From positions 10,914,393 through 10,978,392 of the forward strand of contig CP099851.1 of the NCBI GenBank assembly GCA_030062745.1: a DNA stretch of 64,000 bases, in the 5' to 3' direction. The notes below the pieces were generated by a model that was not told the DNA's origin, searched no databases, and saw nothing but the letters and a program-made list of their open reading frames with translations. The translations under genes and the position numbers were made by a program. This DNA is from Capitulum mitella. Taxonomy: Eukaryota; Arthropoda; Thecostraca; Pollicipedomorpha; Pollicipedidae. Shown here piece by piece: positions 36,166 through 47,083 of the stretch (position 1 is the stretch's first letter; the number at the start of each line of letters is the position of its first letter).

Positions 36166-36477
36166 GGCGCTCGATATTTGGCCCACGGGTCAGCTGACAA
36201 CCATCCAACATGGGGCCAAGCTGACTACCACAAGACTGTCGTGCCGCGCCCTTGGCGGCACGTTGAACTTCGCCACAAAATCAGCCATTACGTGGAATTG
36301 CGCGATCGAGTGGAGGGGTCGGAATCCATAGGAAAAGCTCTGCGTAGCACGGTCTCCGATAACTGACATCACCACTCGAATCAAATTAGAAAAAGGGTGC
36401 TAAGCCACCGTTGAACATTTTTAAGCGCTATTTTTCTTGTATGCGCATTCCTCAGCGCTTGCTAAGCGGAAGTCTGC

Positions 36478-36650
36478 TGTTCCATCTTCCCGAGCAGGCT
36501 TCTACGCCGTCTGCTTGGCAGTCTGCTGTGCGTTCTGTCCAGGGACGTCTGCTGTGCCGTCTGCCCGGGCATTCCGCCGTGCCGTCTGCTCGGGCTGCCT
36601 GCTCGCACAGTCTGCGGTGCCTTCTGCTGGGTTCCGGTGCCGGCCTGTTC
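36478..36650. repeat. Degenerate GC-rich tandem repeat, about 30-35 bp
   Basis: Variants of CTGCTGTGCCGTCTGCCCGG, GCCGTGCCGTCTGCTCGGGC and CTGCGGTGCCTTCTGCTGGG recur four or five times. The unit is poorly conserved. No coding role is seen. Confidence 0.55.
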
Positions 36651-37855
36651 GCTCGGCTCGGCTCCGTTGATTTTCGGCTGTTGATCGCCAGGCGACGGTC
36701 TTCCGTCGCCGAAAAAGCCGGACCGCTCGTCATCTGGCCGCCGCTCGCTCCCCATGGTCCGTTCCGCCCGGTAAATACGGCTCCGAAAAACGGCAGGAAT
36801 CCGCCAGCCAAGCGGGCGGTTTACAGCAGCTGGCCTTCTCTGGGGCGCGGGTTAAACAGGTTTCACGGCACGTTTTGTGTCCGAGTCCTGTCGTGTCCGT
36901 CCTAGTCTTTCGTGTGCAGTCAGTTATGACGTGATCTATAATGATATGTCTGTCATTGTTGTTTTCGTGCGAAGAGAAACACGAGTATCAAGTCGATTAT
37001 ACGAAGGTTGTTTTAGTCGTCGAGCTCCCTCAATTTAGGTGCATATCGTAGGGATATGTGAAATGGAGGATCGTCTTTGAGTTAAGCGAGTGCGTGTAAT
37101 GGAAATCCCTGTGGACAGCGGCGGGAATATACCGACCTGATCTGCTGGGTCTTCAAGCGGAGAGAAATCCCAGCCTGTCTTCCAGAACGGCCTGAAAGCC
37201 CCAGCGCTGGCGTCAGCGGCTCCGGGAAAGACGCATGCTGCAGTGCGTCTGTCCCTTAGCAGGATTGTCCCGGGTGCTGGGGCGCTGTCGGAGGCGTGCT
37301 GAAACGCGGACCGTGGCGTGCTCGCTGTGTCACGCGCGGCCCGACGTTCGATCGGCTACTGCAGACTGTGAATCATTGTGCAGTGTTATCCAGTGGATAT
37401 TACCATCTGTATATTTCCATCCAGGGGTGGATATTTCCGTATATTGTTGTTTTCGGGCGCTCACAACACTAGACTGGGCACCCTCCAATACTGCCCTGAT
37501 GCACACGGGAAATGAAGTGGTTCGTGTTTGGTTTACGTAACCGTATGACAAATTGTGGGAATGGTTGCATGTTGAAAATAAAAAAGCGGTTGAAAAAAGC
37601 GGTTTGCTGTACAAGGTCGTCTGTGCGGCGCCGCTCTCTGGGATGAGCGCCCGTCAGTCAGCGCTTGCCACCTTTCAACAGTTTGCGGTCTGACTGAGCA
37701 GTTGTCGTGGTCACCCTGACGAGCCGCCAATGATCCCGGCTGACCTTTGACCGCGCAGCAGTCGGCCGGCTCCTGCAACGCCAGCGGCGTCATTCGTCAT
37801 TCATAGGGTTAATTCCATTCGCGTAAGCATCCGTCGAGGGAAGAAGGCATTCACG
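36651..37855. other. Non-coding stretch
   Basis: No gene, RNA or clear repeat recognised. GC-rich DNA continues to about 36850 and mixed DNA follows. Confidence 0.45.
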
Positions 37856-38083
37856 TTGGCTGCGAAAATGACAGTAAGGCATGCGAAAGACAACGAAACG
37901 AAACCTAACACTAGCCCACAACGTGCTTACATGCCATCAAGACCCTACGATCAACACAGTAAGCCTGCAAATTATATTGATGATCGCTGCGCACGTATGT
38001 TAGAAATTCTGGGTATGCCTGATCTACGGAGAAGTTCTGAAGCATGCCTCATGGCTAACAAAATCCTAATGTTATTCAGATAG
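37856..38083 (+). CDS. Unidentified small ORF, possibly part of a repeat
   Basis: I do not recognise this 75-codon frame. Unlike most open frames nearby, it lies in DNA of balanced composition and gives a varied, protein-like sequence (for example KPANYIDDRCARMLEILG and an SEACLMANKILMLF tail). It starts GCTGCGAAAATG, with an in-frame ATG at 37868. No membrane segment, zinc motif or known catalytic motif is visible. YIDD is not in a reverse-transcriptase-like context. It is followed within 100 bp by one copy of a repeat family (38150-38262), so it may belong to a mobile element. It could equally be a chance ORF. Confidence 0.25.
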   Translation: MAAKMTVRHAKDNETKPNTSPQRAYMPSRPYDQHSKPANYIDDRCARMLEILGMPDLRRSSEACLMANKILMLFR

Positions 38084-38149
38084 GCCAAGTAGGTGACATG
38101 AGACCATTATGTTTGAAGGCTAAGTTGTAGTGTTCTCTTTTGAAATATT

Positions 38150-38262
38150 TTTGAAGGCATCGGTGGCAGTTTTTAAGCATTTTATGTATGCGACGTGCAC
38201 TGTCACCACGGGCATTCATTTGACCTTTACCTAGCCTTGTGCGATTCATCAGGTCTGACTTT
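38150..38262 (-). repeat. Interspersed repeat family, copy 1
   Basis: The sequence GGCATCGGTGGCAGTTTTTA to GTGCGATTCATCAGGTC is about 90 percent identical by eye to 40551-40660. On the minus strand both copies keep the same frame (NRTR..KGQMNARGDSA.RIHK), so the family may derive from a protein-coding element. I do not recognise the peptide. Confidence 0.85.
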
Positions 38263-40550
38263 GGGAATGGTAGGAGCAAGCCGAATATACGCATATTTCA
38301 GCTGAAATACACCGTCGTGTAAATTCACAACGGTTGGACCGCTGAACTGGCACTCAGAAAGGTCCACAATGAAACTGAGATGGCCCAACGTCCTTGTTGC
38401 AGCCCTGCGATGTTTCCGTTGTGCATGAAACAGATTCCTTATGGCCAGGGGATTTCGAAGGTTTTTCGATCAGGACAAGTAACGGGATCTTAACTGTAAC
38501 CCCTTTCACAGGGACTTCCGAGTCGGTCAGAAGATCCCAATAGGGGGGTCCTGGCATGCTGAAAATCTCACCATGCGCTCAAATGCGCAAACTTTTCTGC
38601 CGGTGCCGTCAGTGCTCTGCGACCGTGCCAGCAGTTTCTTCCCCTACACTGGGTTGAAACGTGCTGTTGGAGTCTTGTGAGGGGTCAAGGCTGACACGTC
38701 GACGTGACATCTCGATAATGGTGCTTGTGTTGTATTGCGGGACCGAAACTCTGCCTGTTGGAGGCATTACATTCTTTGTGTAGGTTCGCGGGGCTCGCGA
38801 TACAATGGTTAAACTTTGCTGCCTTGATTCCCACGAAATCCCTTTTCCAGAACAATTTTAATATTAATTTCAGCAGTGGTTCTGTTTTGAACAACTTTTA
38901 AGTAGTTCTCGAGTTTTCGATGGCTTAAAAGGAAAGAGATCTGTGGTGGTGACGTTTCGATAATAATGAATGTGCCGAGACATAACGAGTATGATAATGT
39001 CGATTATGAAATATGGTAAGAAAGCATCCTTCGCCGTTTTTTTCAAGTGCATCATCAAGGTGATGTCTCTGCCGGGCGGGTCAGTCGCCTATTGCGCCGC
39101 GTTGGCTGCCGATTCCATGTAACTTCTAAGGTCTGGACGTCCAGTATTCAGTAATTACTGAATTCGCAGAGCTATTAGGGACCGGCACCATCGACGCGAG
39201 AGACGGACGATCCGTCCCACCAACTCAATAACGGCACCAGCACGTTTGTGGGCTCTCTTTCCTGTGATGCCTGCAGAACGAAGTTCGGATCGCGGCCGTC
39301 GGACGGGGGAGGTGCGGGGGGAGGGCAGGCAGGGCGTGGGCGGATGGCAGCAGAAGCCGCTGAAGTTGTGAGCGAGTCTCGAGTGATTCAGGCCGCCTTT
39401 GGGCGGTGGTTGACGCCGGTAGAGTCGCCAGTGGCTGTCGGCGTGCGCCGGCGGTGGTGGGCGGCGTTCAGCGTTCGGTGGTGGCCGCTGGCGGCTGCGG
39501 ATGACCTAAGAATGTCCTGAGCGACATCGGTTTTGGACCTAGTCACTATTCGAAGATGTTTGTCGGGTGTCGCTGAGCTTTGGACGACCGTCTGGTGTTG
39601 CCGTCCGCAGTTGGATTCAGCTACGTTTGCCCTGTGCCTTCGTCAGCTCTCAGAGCCGGCCACCACGGCCGCGGAACACCCTCGAGCTGGGCGGGACAGC
39701 TCCGCAGCCTGGACGCCTCATGTTCGCCCGGGCGTTCGCACGCGTCGAGCGTTGTTCGGAGAGGGGAGCCAAGTGGCCGTGTAATCGGTGCTTCCTGAGC
39801 CCGCGCTGGTAAACAGGTGTCGGTCCGTTCGGTGGCCAGCCGGGCAGATCTGGCACAGACTGCGACAGTACCGACAACCTCCGTTCTCCAGACGTCCACG
39901 GCAGGCTCCCGCGGCGCCGGCCGGCTGAGGCCGATCTCCGATGACCTGGTCAGTCTCGGCTGACCTCCGGACTCCCAGTAAGCCGTGGCCGGGCCCCTGA
40001 GCGGCGCTCCTGAGGGCTGCAGACAGCCTCGGGTGGTGTTGGACGGCTGCGACTCGGCCGATATGCCGGGCCGCTCCCGGTGGCGGCCGGCGCCGGCTGG
40101 CTGTCGCGGAAACAGACCACGATCAGCTGCGCCCCCATACCGCGATATAGCCGGCCGGGGGCCCCGCAGTGGTGCCGGCGGCGATTTGGGGCGGCCGCCG
40201 CCCGCGCCCGCGCCCTCCGGCTGCGGGCTTTGGTTACCCATTAGTTGATTAGAGCGGTTGATCCGTTTTAATTAGCTATTAACGGCGTCGGTGGCGACGG
40301 GAGGGCGGGCGGCGGCCTGCGCGCCATTGGGTCTGGGTCCGGGGGGGATGGCTGGTGCCTGATGGGAGCTGGGGAGGCCCTTCAGGAGGTTGACTGGCTC
40401 TACTGCTAGCCGGAGCCAGGTCCGGGGCGCGGTGATGCCGAGAGAACGCCGGAGAACGGCGCGCCGTTCGTGACGTGCTGGGTCTGTGATGTGACGGGTC
40501 CGTGATTTGATGGGCCCTGGACGTCATGGGCGTGGGTGCGGAACTTGTTT
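38263..40550. other. Non-coding stretch with a 1-kb CpG-rich patch
   Basis: No gene recognised. About 39240-40250 is CpG-rich with stop-poor frames on both strands (up to 206 aa, minus strand) that are low-complexity and unsupported. The patch could be a CpG island. Confidence 0.4.
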
Positions 40551-40660
40551 CTCCATCGGTGGCATTTTTTAAGCGTTTTATGTATGCGATGTGCACTGTC
40601 ACCACGGGCATTCATTTGACCTTTAGCTTGCCTTGTGCGATTCATCAGGTCCATGATGTC
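40551..40660 (-). repeat. Interspersed repeat family, copy 2
   Basis: Matches 38150-38262 over about 110 bp, including TGTGCACTGTCACCACGGGC and CCTTGTGCGATTCATCAGGT. The minus-strand frame is preserved between the copies. Confidence 0.85.
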
Positions 40661-43600
40661 TGGTAGGTCCACGATGTGGCTATGCCGTAGTGTGATCTGG
40701 CGGGCCTGTGGCGTGCTGGGTCGGTGACGTCATGGTTGTCCGGTTGTGCGGGTCGATTTTTAACACACAATGCACTCCTGAAATGTACACCAGAGTGGAA
40801 CAATGCCCGACCCACCCTCATCCGGAGGGAGCAGTTTACTCAGCCACCGTTCTTGAAGGAGACACAGAGCGCGTCACGCCCCCACAGACCCGGGGCTTCC
40901 GGAGCTCTGAGTGGGAGGCGGCTCATATTGCGCTCTGCGGCACCATTATGCTGATCTGGCGCTCCTGCGCATCCATGGCTCGCCTAATGCACCGGAACAC
41001 CGTCCGCCGCCGGCCGGCGGCACCCGATGGCCCACATTTGGGGCCGTTTGGTGTCGTGCTGCGATGCTGAAGCGTGACCGTACCACACAGCTGGGAACCT
41101 GCTCGGCGCAGTGATGTGGCCGCCAGGGAACCGCAGCGGTACTTTGTCGGCCTGCGTACCGTGAACGGGGTCGGCTGAAACTCTGAAACCTCTGGTCAGA
41201 GTGTTGACTCGTCCGGGGCTAACGGACGATCTTTGCTTGATAAGAGCGTGGAGGGCCTTTCTGCTCGGCGCCTTAGAAGAGCTCTCTTATCATCACTGGA
41301 CGCGACGCTCCTGTCGATCGTTGCACGATTTTTCACGCGAAAGATTTCGGCTATCTCCACAGCCGAACATTATCCCGTGTATCTGAGAGAGCCCCAAGCC
41401 CCCAGCGGAGCCCCCACGTGTATCTGAGAGAGCCCCCAGCGGCTGTCGTTACTCTGCCGTCCTACCCCACTCGAGGCACATCAGGGTCCAATTGACGGCT
41501 GAGATGCCGGACCTGCGGCGCAGGAGGGGAACGCTGGCGGCGTCAGCGTGTGCCGGGACCTCTGTGCAGGTGTTGGTCCGGACGCAGCCCACCTGTCCTC
41601 CCAGCTGCGGTGCGGCTCGGCCGGGCCAGAGCTGCGGCAGACGAATAAAAGGCCCGTCTCCGGCCTGCTGCGTCTGACGGGAGGGGGAGAGGGAGGGGTC
41701 CTGTGGAGGCGTTGCTGGGGGCAGGGAGCGACAAGTTCGGTTTAGCTCGGACTCGGATCCCAGCGCTACGCATGTGTTCGGGCTAAATTATAAACAGAAG
41801 TGAGGTGGCAACCTTCCACTAAGACTGGGAACATAACGTTGTCCAATGATGATGCATGGAACGAAGGGACTCGATAATGCTTTTGCCTTCTCCTTGTCAT
41901 GCTTTTGCTCCTCCTAGTCGGAATATCTAGCGCCGCCTCTGGGGTATCTGGGATATCGAGCTGTTACGATTGCGCTGTCTGGGGCTTATTGGGTAATTGG
42001 ATGTGGGTCTTATTGGCTGGAGTATGTTGATGAACTCAACACGCGGTAATTATGATCGTGGCGTCGGCGTTACCACAGACAACACATTTGGAAGAAATCA
42101 CCGTAAATGGTTTGCGTGGTAAGGATAAGCGTGGACGTACGGAAAGCTGAAATCCTAGGATAAAACAGTGCTCGAGTGCATTACCGAAACAGGGCCAGTG
42201 GCACTGGTACTTGGCGCATGACTGCAGTCAACATTGCTGTATTTCCGCATGCATCACATGAACACCGATTCCGTGGGATACAGTGATAGGTTCTTCATAT
42301 CCATTGCCTTCCACGTGTTGGTTGATGCAGCGCTGCGCAGGTACGTACATGACTGGAGGTCTCGTGGGGATGTGGGGTCTAAAACCCCGTTTTTCGGATT
42401 TTTTTTAACATTAGGGCCACGTCAGTGGCACAGCACTGGATTACATTGCGCTCATTCATGCATTTGCGTTGCTTCACCACTGTCGTGGTGCGCAGGTAGC
42501 GACCTGACCCTGGTAGCTCCTCCGCTTGTTTCGTGGCTACATCGTGTCCTGAGAGTACGCTGCAGACGGCTGTTTGTTTTATCACTGAGTGGTCCTCCCT
42601 GGCGCCGCCGGCGGCCGGCCTTGCAGGCCAATGTGCGGCGTCCGGGCCCCCAGGCGGTTGACCTCTCCTGTTGCCCGTCATGGCCCGTTGGCGCTCTGGG
42701 CTTCTTTCACGCGCCGCACGAAGTTGCTCGTGGCATCCTGGTGCGCGAAAGGCCCAGTTTGTGCCATGGCATCTGGCACAAACTGCTTAATGGAGAGCTC
42801 CAGTGCGCTGTTGTTATTTGTCCCAGTTGCACATAACTATTTGAATCTAATAATGCATAAACATTATTGCAGTCGTTTCACGGGCATCGCCAAGTGCCAC
42901 TGTGGAATCTGGCCTGCTTGTGCTGTTTGTGAATTCAGGAACGGATTCTGGCCTCAATTTTTCTGCCTCTGAAAACAGCAACTTCCGTTTCTGCCTCTGC
43001 ATCTGCCAATGCCTGCCTGGCATCTGTCTCCCGACCTCTAAGGCGGCGCTCTCCCCAGCCTATTGCCTTGACGGCGGGCAGCGGCGGTGTGCCTCCGGAC
43101 ACGTCACAGCTGACCTTGGCCGTCGTCCGCGCCGCCGCCGCCGCCGCCGCCGCCGCCCTTCCCCAGCTGGGCGTCCGCCATGTGCGGCGAGTCGAGAAGG
43201 GCCGACGCGCGAGACGGCGTCTCGAGCGCAAACGTCAGCCGCGTCAGCCGCCGCCGTCTGCTCACCGCCAGCGGCGCTGATGTTGAGAGCAGTTAGAGAC
43301 CAGCCGTTGAAATGGTCGACACGGCGGTCATTTGTAGGCACCAGCGCGGTCGTTCCAGTTGTGGAAATTAAGCACGGAACGTGATATTGGAGCAACGGGA
43401 TTAATTATCCGGAGTTTTCGCATAGGTAATGAAGGCAGAATGCGGCAAAATTGGGCAGTGGTCCTTTTTCAAGGTGATCGTACCATTGCTGTGACTGGAG
43501 TGACGGTCGCTGGCCGGGACCAATGTCGCCCCATGCGTTCTGGGCGTCTGGCCGCGGTGCAGGACGCGTGAACAGAGTGAGGAACGTCACGTTAGCGTGC

Positions 43601-44966
43601 TGCAAGTGACAACCGGACTGGTTTTAACCGTGGTACCGTTTCACCCAGGATGTAGCAGGCCAGACTTGGCTGTTTGTGATCGTTGGGCGACATTCGAAAA
43701 TTGAGACGGACGCTTTTTCCAAGGTTCAGGGCCATTGCATGTGACTACGCTGCTCCGGGTCCCCAAAGCCGTCTTTCTTCCGCAAATTGTCCTCACTTTA
43801 TTGGCGGACTATTTGGTGCTCTTGGGGGTCAATGATCAGCAGGTCGCAGAGCGGTTAGCGATAACGGCGTAGCTAAGACTGCATTTGAATAGGTGCACTC
43901 CAACACGTCCTTGTTATTCTGTACAGCGGCTGACTGGTATTATGACCCGCGGCTCCGTTTCTCCCGACCTAACTAGTTCTCTGTATGGGTAGTGGCTGGT
44001 AATTCTCTGTATGGGCAGTGATTGGTCGTGGCGGATCTCTCTATTAAAACTCAGCCCTTCCGAAGTTAACTCGGTGTTACGAGCCATCCAGGCCTCTTAT
44101 CACATCGCCTCCTGGATAGGTTTTTAATTCCGTCCGTTTGCCAGCTTTAAATTCTGTCAGCAGTTTGGCGGAACTCAACTCCCACGCGACCGTCAACGGT
44201 TTCGCAGTGGATTCCTGTCAGTCTCTGGGGATTGCTGTGGGCTGGCCTGGTCCCAGAAGTCGACCCGAGTCCGGTGGGGCAAGCCTTGGGTCAGGTCGTT
44301 GGTCAGACCACGGGTTCATCCGTGGGTCGGGTGGTGGGTCCGGCCGTGGGCCAGGCCGTGGGTCAGACGGTGGATCCGGCCGTGGGTTCTGCGGGACCGG
44401 AGCCAGGTGGAAGGGGAGTGACGCGCCGCGGGCTGCGCCGGCTGGCGTTCGTCGGTCTGGCCGCTGCACATCGGGGTGTTTTGTAATTCATTCGGAATAA
44501 ATTTAAAAAAAATCATTTTCGGTGCATTTCTTGTTACATATATTCAGGAAATGTCTGAACTTTTTGATTGTAAAGTTATTTTGGCTTACCATGCAAGGTA
44601 TTGCACCAAAATAATCAGTAAAGATGCAGTGAAGTATATCCTTGTGCGATGACCGTCCAGGCCGGAAACGTTTGAAAATGCGCCATGCATATGTCTTTGG
44701 TAGTGGTCTGTGTTTCCGGTCCAAGTGAAACATACATATTTCCCAGATAGGTACCATCATCAGCAAGATGGTGATATGCGTTAATTATACTTTCGTTAGA
44801 TTTCATTGCCATAGAAAATCACACAATCACAATCACGCTACAATATCCAAAGATGCCCGAATTTGGAAGCGTTTTCTGGAAACATGCAACAGACTGAAAG
44901 GAAACATCACGAGCCGTCACGCCGAAGCCTGTATCGTGACTCCACTTTATTCCGAGCATATCATAG
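40661..44966. other. Non-coding stretch
   Basis: No conserved exon recognised. A CRE lies at 40726-40733. A GCC/CCG trinucleotide run of about nine units lies at about 43127-43157, and a GTGGGTC-type short tandem repeat at about 44270-44400. A GCAGAGCGGTTAGCG motif near 43850 resembles a tRNA A box but lacks a B box. Confidence 0.4.
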
Positions 44967-45300
44967 GCTCGATATAGCTGCCAAGACTTACCTAGCGACG
45001 AGGTGTTCAACATGGAGCATGTCTGGTCCGTCCCGGGTGCTGCGCGGCCGGCTCGAACAAGAGTGACAGCCAGCTCCGGGTCAGCGTGCCTGCCGCCATT
45101 GGACGCCATCACCGTGCAGCCGGACAGAGGCCGTGCGGTGCCGCAGCAGCTGCTGTGCCACACAGCCACCCGGCTGCTGCAGTTGCAGGCAGAGGTGGTG
45201 GACAGAGGCACGGACGATTCACCAGCCAGCTCACTCTGCCCTGCAAGTGGGGCGTGGACGGGTCGTCAGGACATAGTCCTTGTAAAGAGGTGGCCTGGAC
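44967..45300 (+). pseudogene. Degenerate coding region, part 1 (upstream of a hAT insertion)
   Basis: This open frame, with a first ATG at 45012, gives varied protein-like sequence (for example LPSDEVFNMEHVWSVPG and LLCHTATRLLQLQAEVV). It runs directly into the left target-site duplication of a hAT-type element. If the element and one duplication are ignored, the frame is the same as that of the open stretch beginning at 45838, apart from one TGA. That supports a common ancestral ORF. I cannot assign a family. It could be an old gene fragment, a retro-element protein or another integrated element. The minus strand is also open but reads less like protein. Confidence 0.4.
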
Positions 45301-45821
45301 CAGTGTTGCAAACCTGGTTTTTCTTCCTGGTGTCGGAGTACAAATTCTGTTTTGGAGTACAAAATGTCATGCGTTTATGTGAGAAAGATGGACTAACCAG
45401 GTGCTTTGCAAGTATATATGGCCAGCAGGGGCGGATCCAGCAGCTTCGTTTGGAGGGGAGGACAAACCAGTTTCCTGGGTCTCCATGGAAGGCCAGCGGA
45501 GTCGTTCAACGCAAGGGGGGTTGGGGGGGGGGGGTGGAAGGCGGCTGGCCGTGGCCGTGGGGTCGGGGTTTACTTCAGCGGCCGAATATGGATAGTAACC
45601 ATCAACCGGGGGAGGGGGACGCTGGGCAACTTCATGGTCTGGTGGAAGTTTGTAATACCGTGTAAGTGTAAATACACGGTATAAGTGTGTATTTACCGTG
45701 AAGTGTAAATACCGTGTCTTGGGGGGGGGGGGCAATTGACCATTTTGAAGTACAAAATTTTCTTGGAGTATAATTTTTTGGTGCTCCTTGACACCAGAAA
45801 ACGACAGTTTTTCCAACACTG
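45301..45821. mobile_element. hAT-type non-autonomous transposon with 8-bp target-site duplication
   Basis: The left end CAGTGTTGCAAACCTGGTTT and the reverse complement of the right end, CAGTGTTGGAAAAACTGTCG, form inverted termini. Similarity continues inward (CCTGGTGTC.., TTTTGGAGTACAAAATG versus AAAATTTTGTACTTCAAAAT). The flanks GCCTGGAC (45293-45300) and GTCTGGAC (45822-45829) match at 7 of 8 positions, the 8-bp duplication expected of hAT elements. There is no transposase frame. A second hAT-like end, CAGGGGCGGATCCAG, lies inside at 45426, so the element may itself carry an insertion. G12 runs occur at 45523-45534 and 45721-45732, and palindromic AATACCGTGT units at 45653-45719. Confidence 0.85.
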
Positions 45822-45837
45822 GTCTGGACCGGGATGA

Positions 45838-46113
45838 TCAGGTGTTCGCCGTCACTTTGGTGCCACTTCGCCTTACGGCGGGCAGCGGAGAGTCATATCG
45901 ACGAGCACCACGCCCAGCTCGCCTCGCTTCCGCAAGCCCATCAGCCTGCAGTTCGCGAAGGAGAGCATCCACCTCGCTGAGGAGGAGACCCGCCGGCTGG
46001 GGGCCGAGATCAGCGCGCCGCAGCCGCCTGCGACGCATCGCGCTGTGGTCAGCTACAGCATCAGCATGACCATGGTTGGCGGCAAGATCGTTAACGCAGT
46101 CACACAGCTTTAG
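45838..46113 (+). pseudogene. Degenerate coding region, part 2
   Basis: Open frame bounded upstream by TGA (45835-45837) and ending in TAG at 46111-46113. The translation is protein-like, with a serine/proline-rich start, then RFRKPISLQFAKESIHLAEE, an AEISAPQPPATHRAVVSYS stretch and a hydrophobic SMTMVGGKIVNAVTQ end. It is in the same frame as the open stretch left of the hAT element. The family is not recognised. Confidence 0.4.
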
Positions 46114-46252
46114 CTTATGTGGTACCGGTCCGCGGCTTATCAACGACCTCGCTGCTGCCTTCCAATGAATAACCTCGAACATGGGCTTCGCAATCTGCGC
46201 GGTTGGATTCGGTGCTTCGAGTGCCTGGTCCACACCAGCTACCGCCTTGTAG

Positions 46253-47083
46253 ATGCAGAAGTGGCACCTACGAGCTGAGGAAACACAGCGCTATCGGGAG
46301 TGCAAACAGGAGGTACAGGCAGCGCTGAAACTGAAGCTGGGCCTCCGCGTGAACGAGCGCCTTGCTGGCGATAACGGAAACTCGAACGACCGCAGCACCG
46401 CCTGCCGATCTTCGCTCGCTCGCCGAGTTCTTCGCCTGCACCGGTTTGTTTATTTCTGTGTTTGTTCGTTTATTAGGGTATAGGGGCGCACCGACTCCAC
46501 GGCCATATGGTGCCCCTGCACCCGTGATCGACGAGCAGCTGATTGGGGATCTGCGCGTCATCTTGCAGGCGATCAACTGCCTGTACCAGCTCAACACGAC
46601 AGGCCACGCCGAATTCCGCCGGCACTCAGTTGAACGCTACGTGGCGCTGTACGGTTGGTTTTCCGTGCCCCCACTTTCCACGAGTCGCTACTCCACTCCA
46701 CAGCTGTCGTGACGTCTTGCCAGCTGCCCAACGACGTGACGTCCGAAGAGGCTGCGGAGTCTGCCAACAAGAATGTCCGCCACGGCCGTTTGCGGCGCAC
46801 CAGGAAGGACTGCCGCCTCCGCACCGTGTCGGACACGCTCGGCCGCCTCTGGTCGGCGAGCGACCCTCTGCTGAGAGGCCTTGGCCTGCAGCGCCACCGA
46901 GGCGTCTGCGTCAAACGCCAGGGGAAGGCTGGTGCCAGAGACGCTGGCTGCCCCCGCTGGCCGATCCCCAGCTGCCTGGTGCTGAGACAGCTCAGAGGTA
47001 CGGCGCTTGTGCCGCCAGCAGTGATGACAGCAGCAGCAGCAGCAGGGAGGAGTGACTTGCGCGCGACGAGGAACGTTTGTTGA
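46253..47083 (+). pseudogene. Degenerate coding region, part 3 (frame-shifted pieces)
   Basis: Three overlapping + strand pieces in different frames read like decayed coding sequence: 46253-46390 (QRYRECKQEVQAALKLKLG), 46470-46660 (VIDEQLIGDLRVILQAINCL then ALYGWF) and about 46690-46960 (LPNDVTSEEAAESANKNV, then DTLGRLWSASDPLLRGLG). They follow parts 1 and 2 in order on the same strand and are separated by single frame changes, the pattern of an old inactivated ORF. Alternatively, small introns could join some of the pieces. A CAG run (47030-47047) lies near the end. I do not recognise the protein. Confidence 0.35.

Noticed and set aside
36104-36175. Functional tRNA gene
   Set aside because: A and B boxes are present, but the anticodon and acceptor stems do not pair, so it is recorded only as a SINE-like relic.
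37856-38083. YIDD as a reverse transcriptase catalytic motif
   Set aside because: The surrounding residues do not fit the hydrophobic context of RT motif C and no other RT block is nearby.
43840-43900. tRNA-like A box GCAGAGCGGTTAGCG
   Set aside because: No B box at tRNA spacing and no cloverleaf. At most a very decayed SINE.
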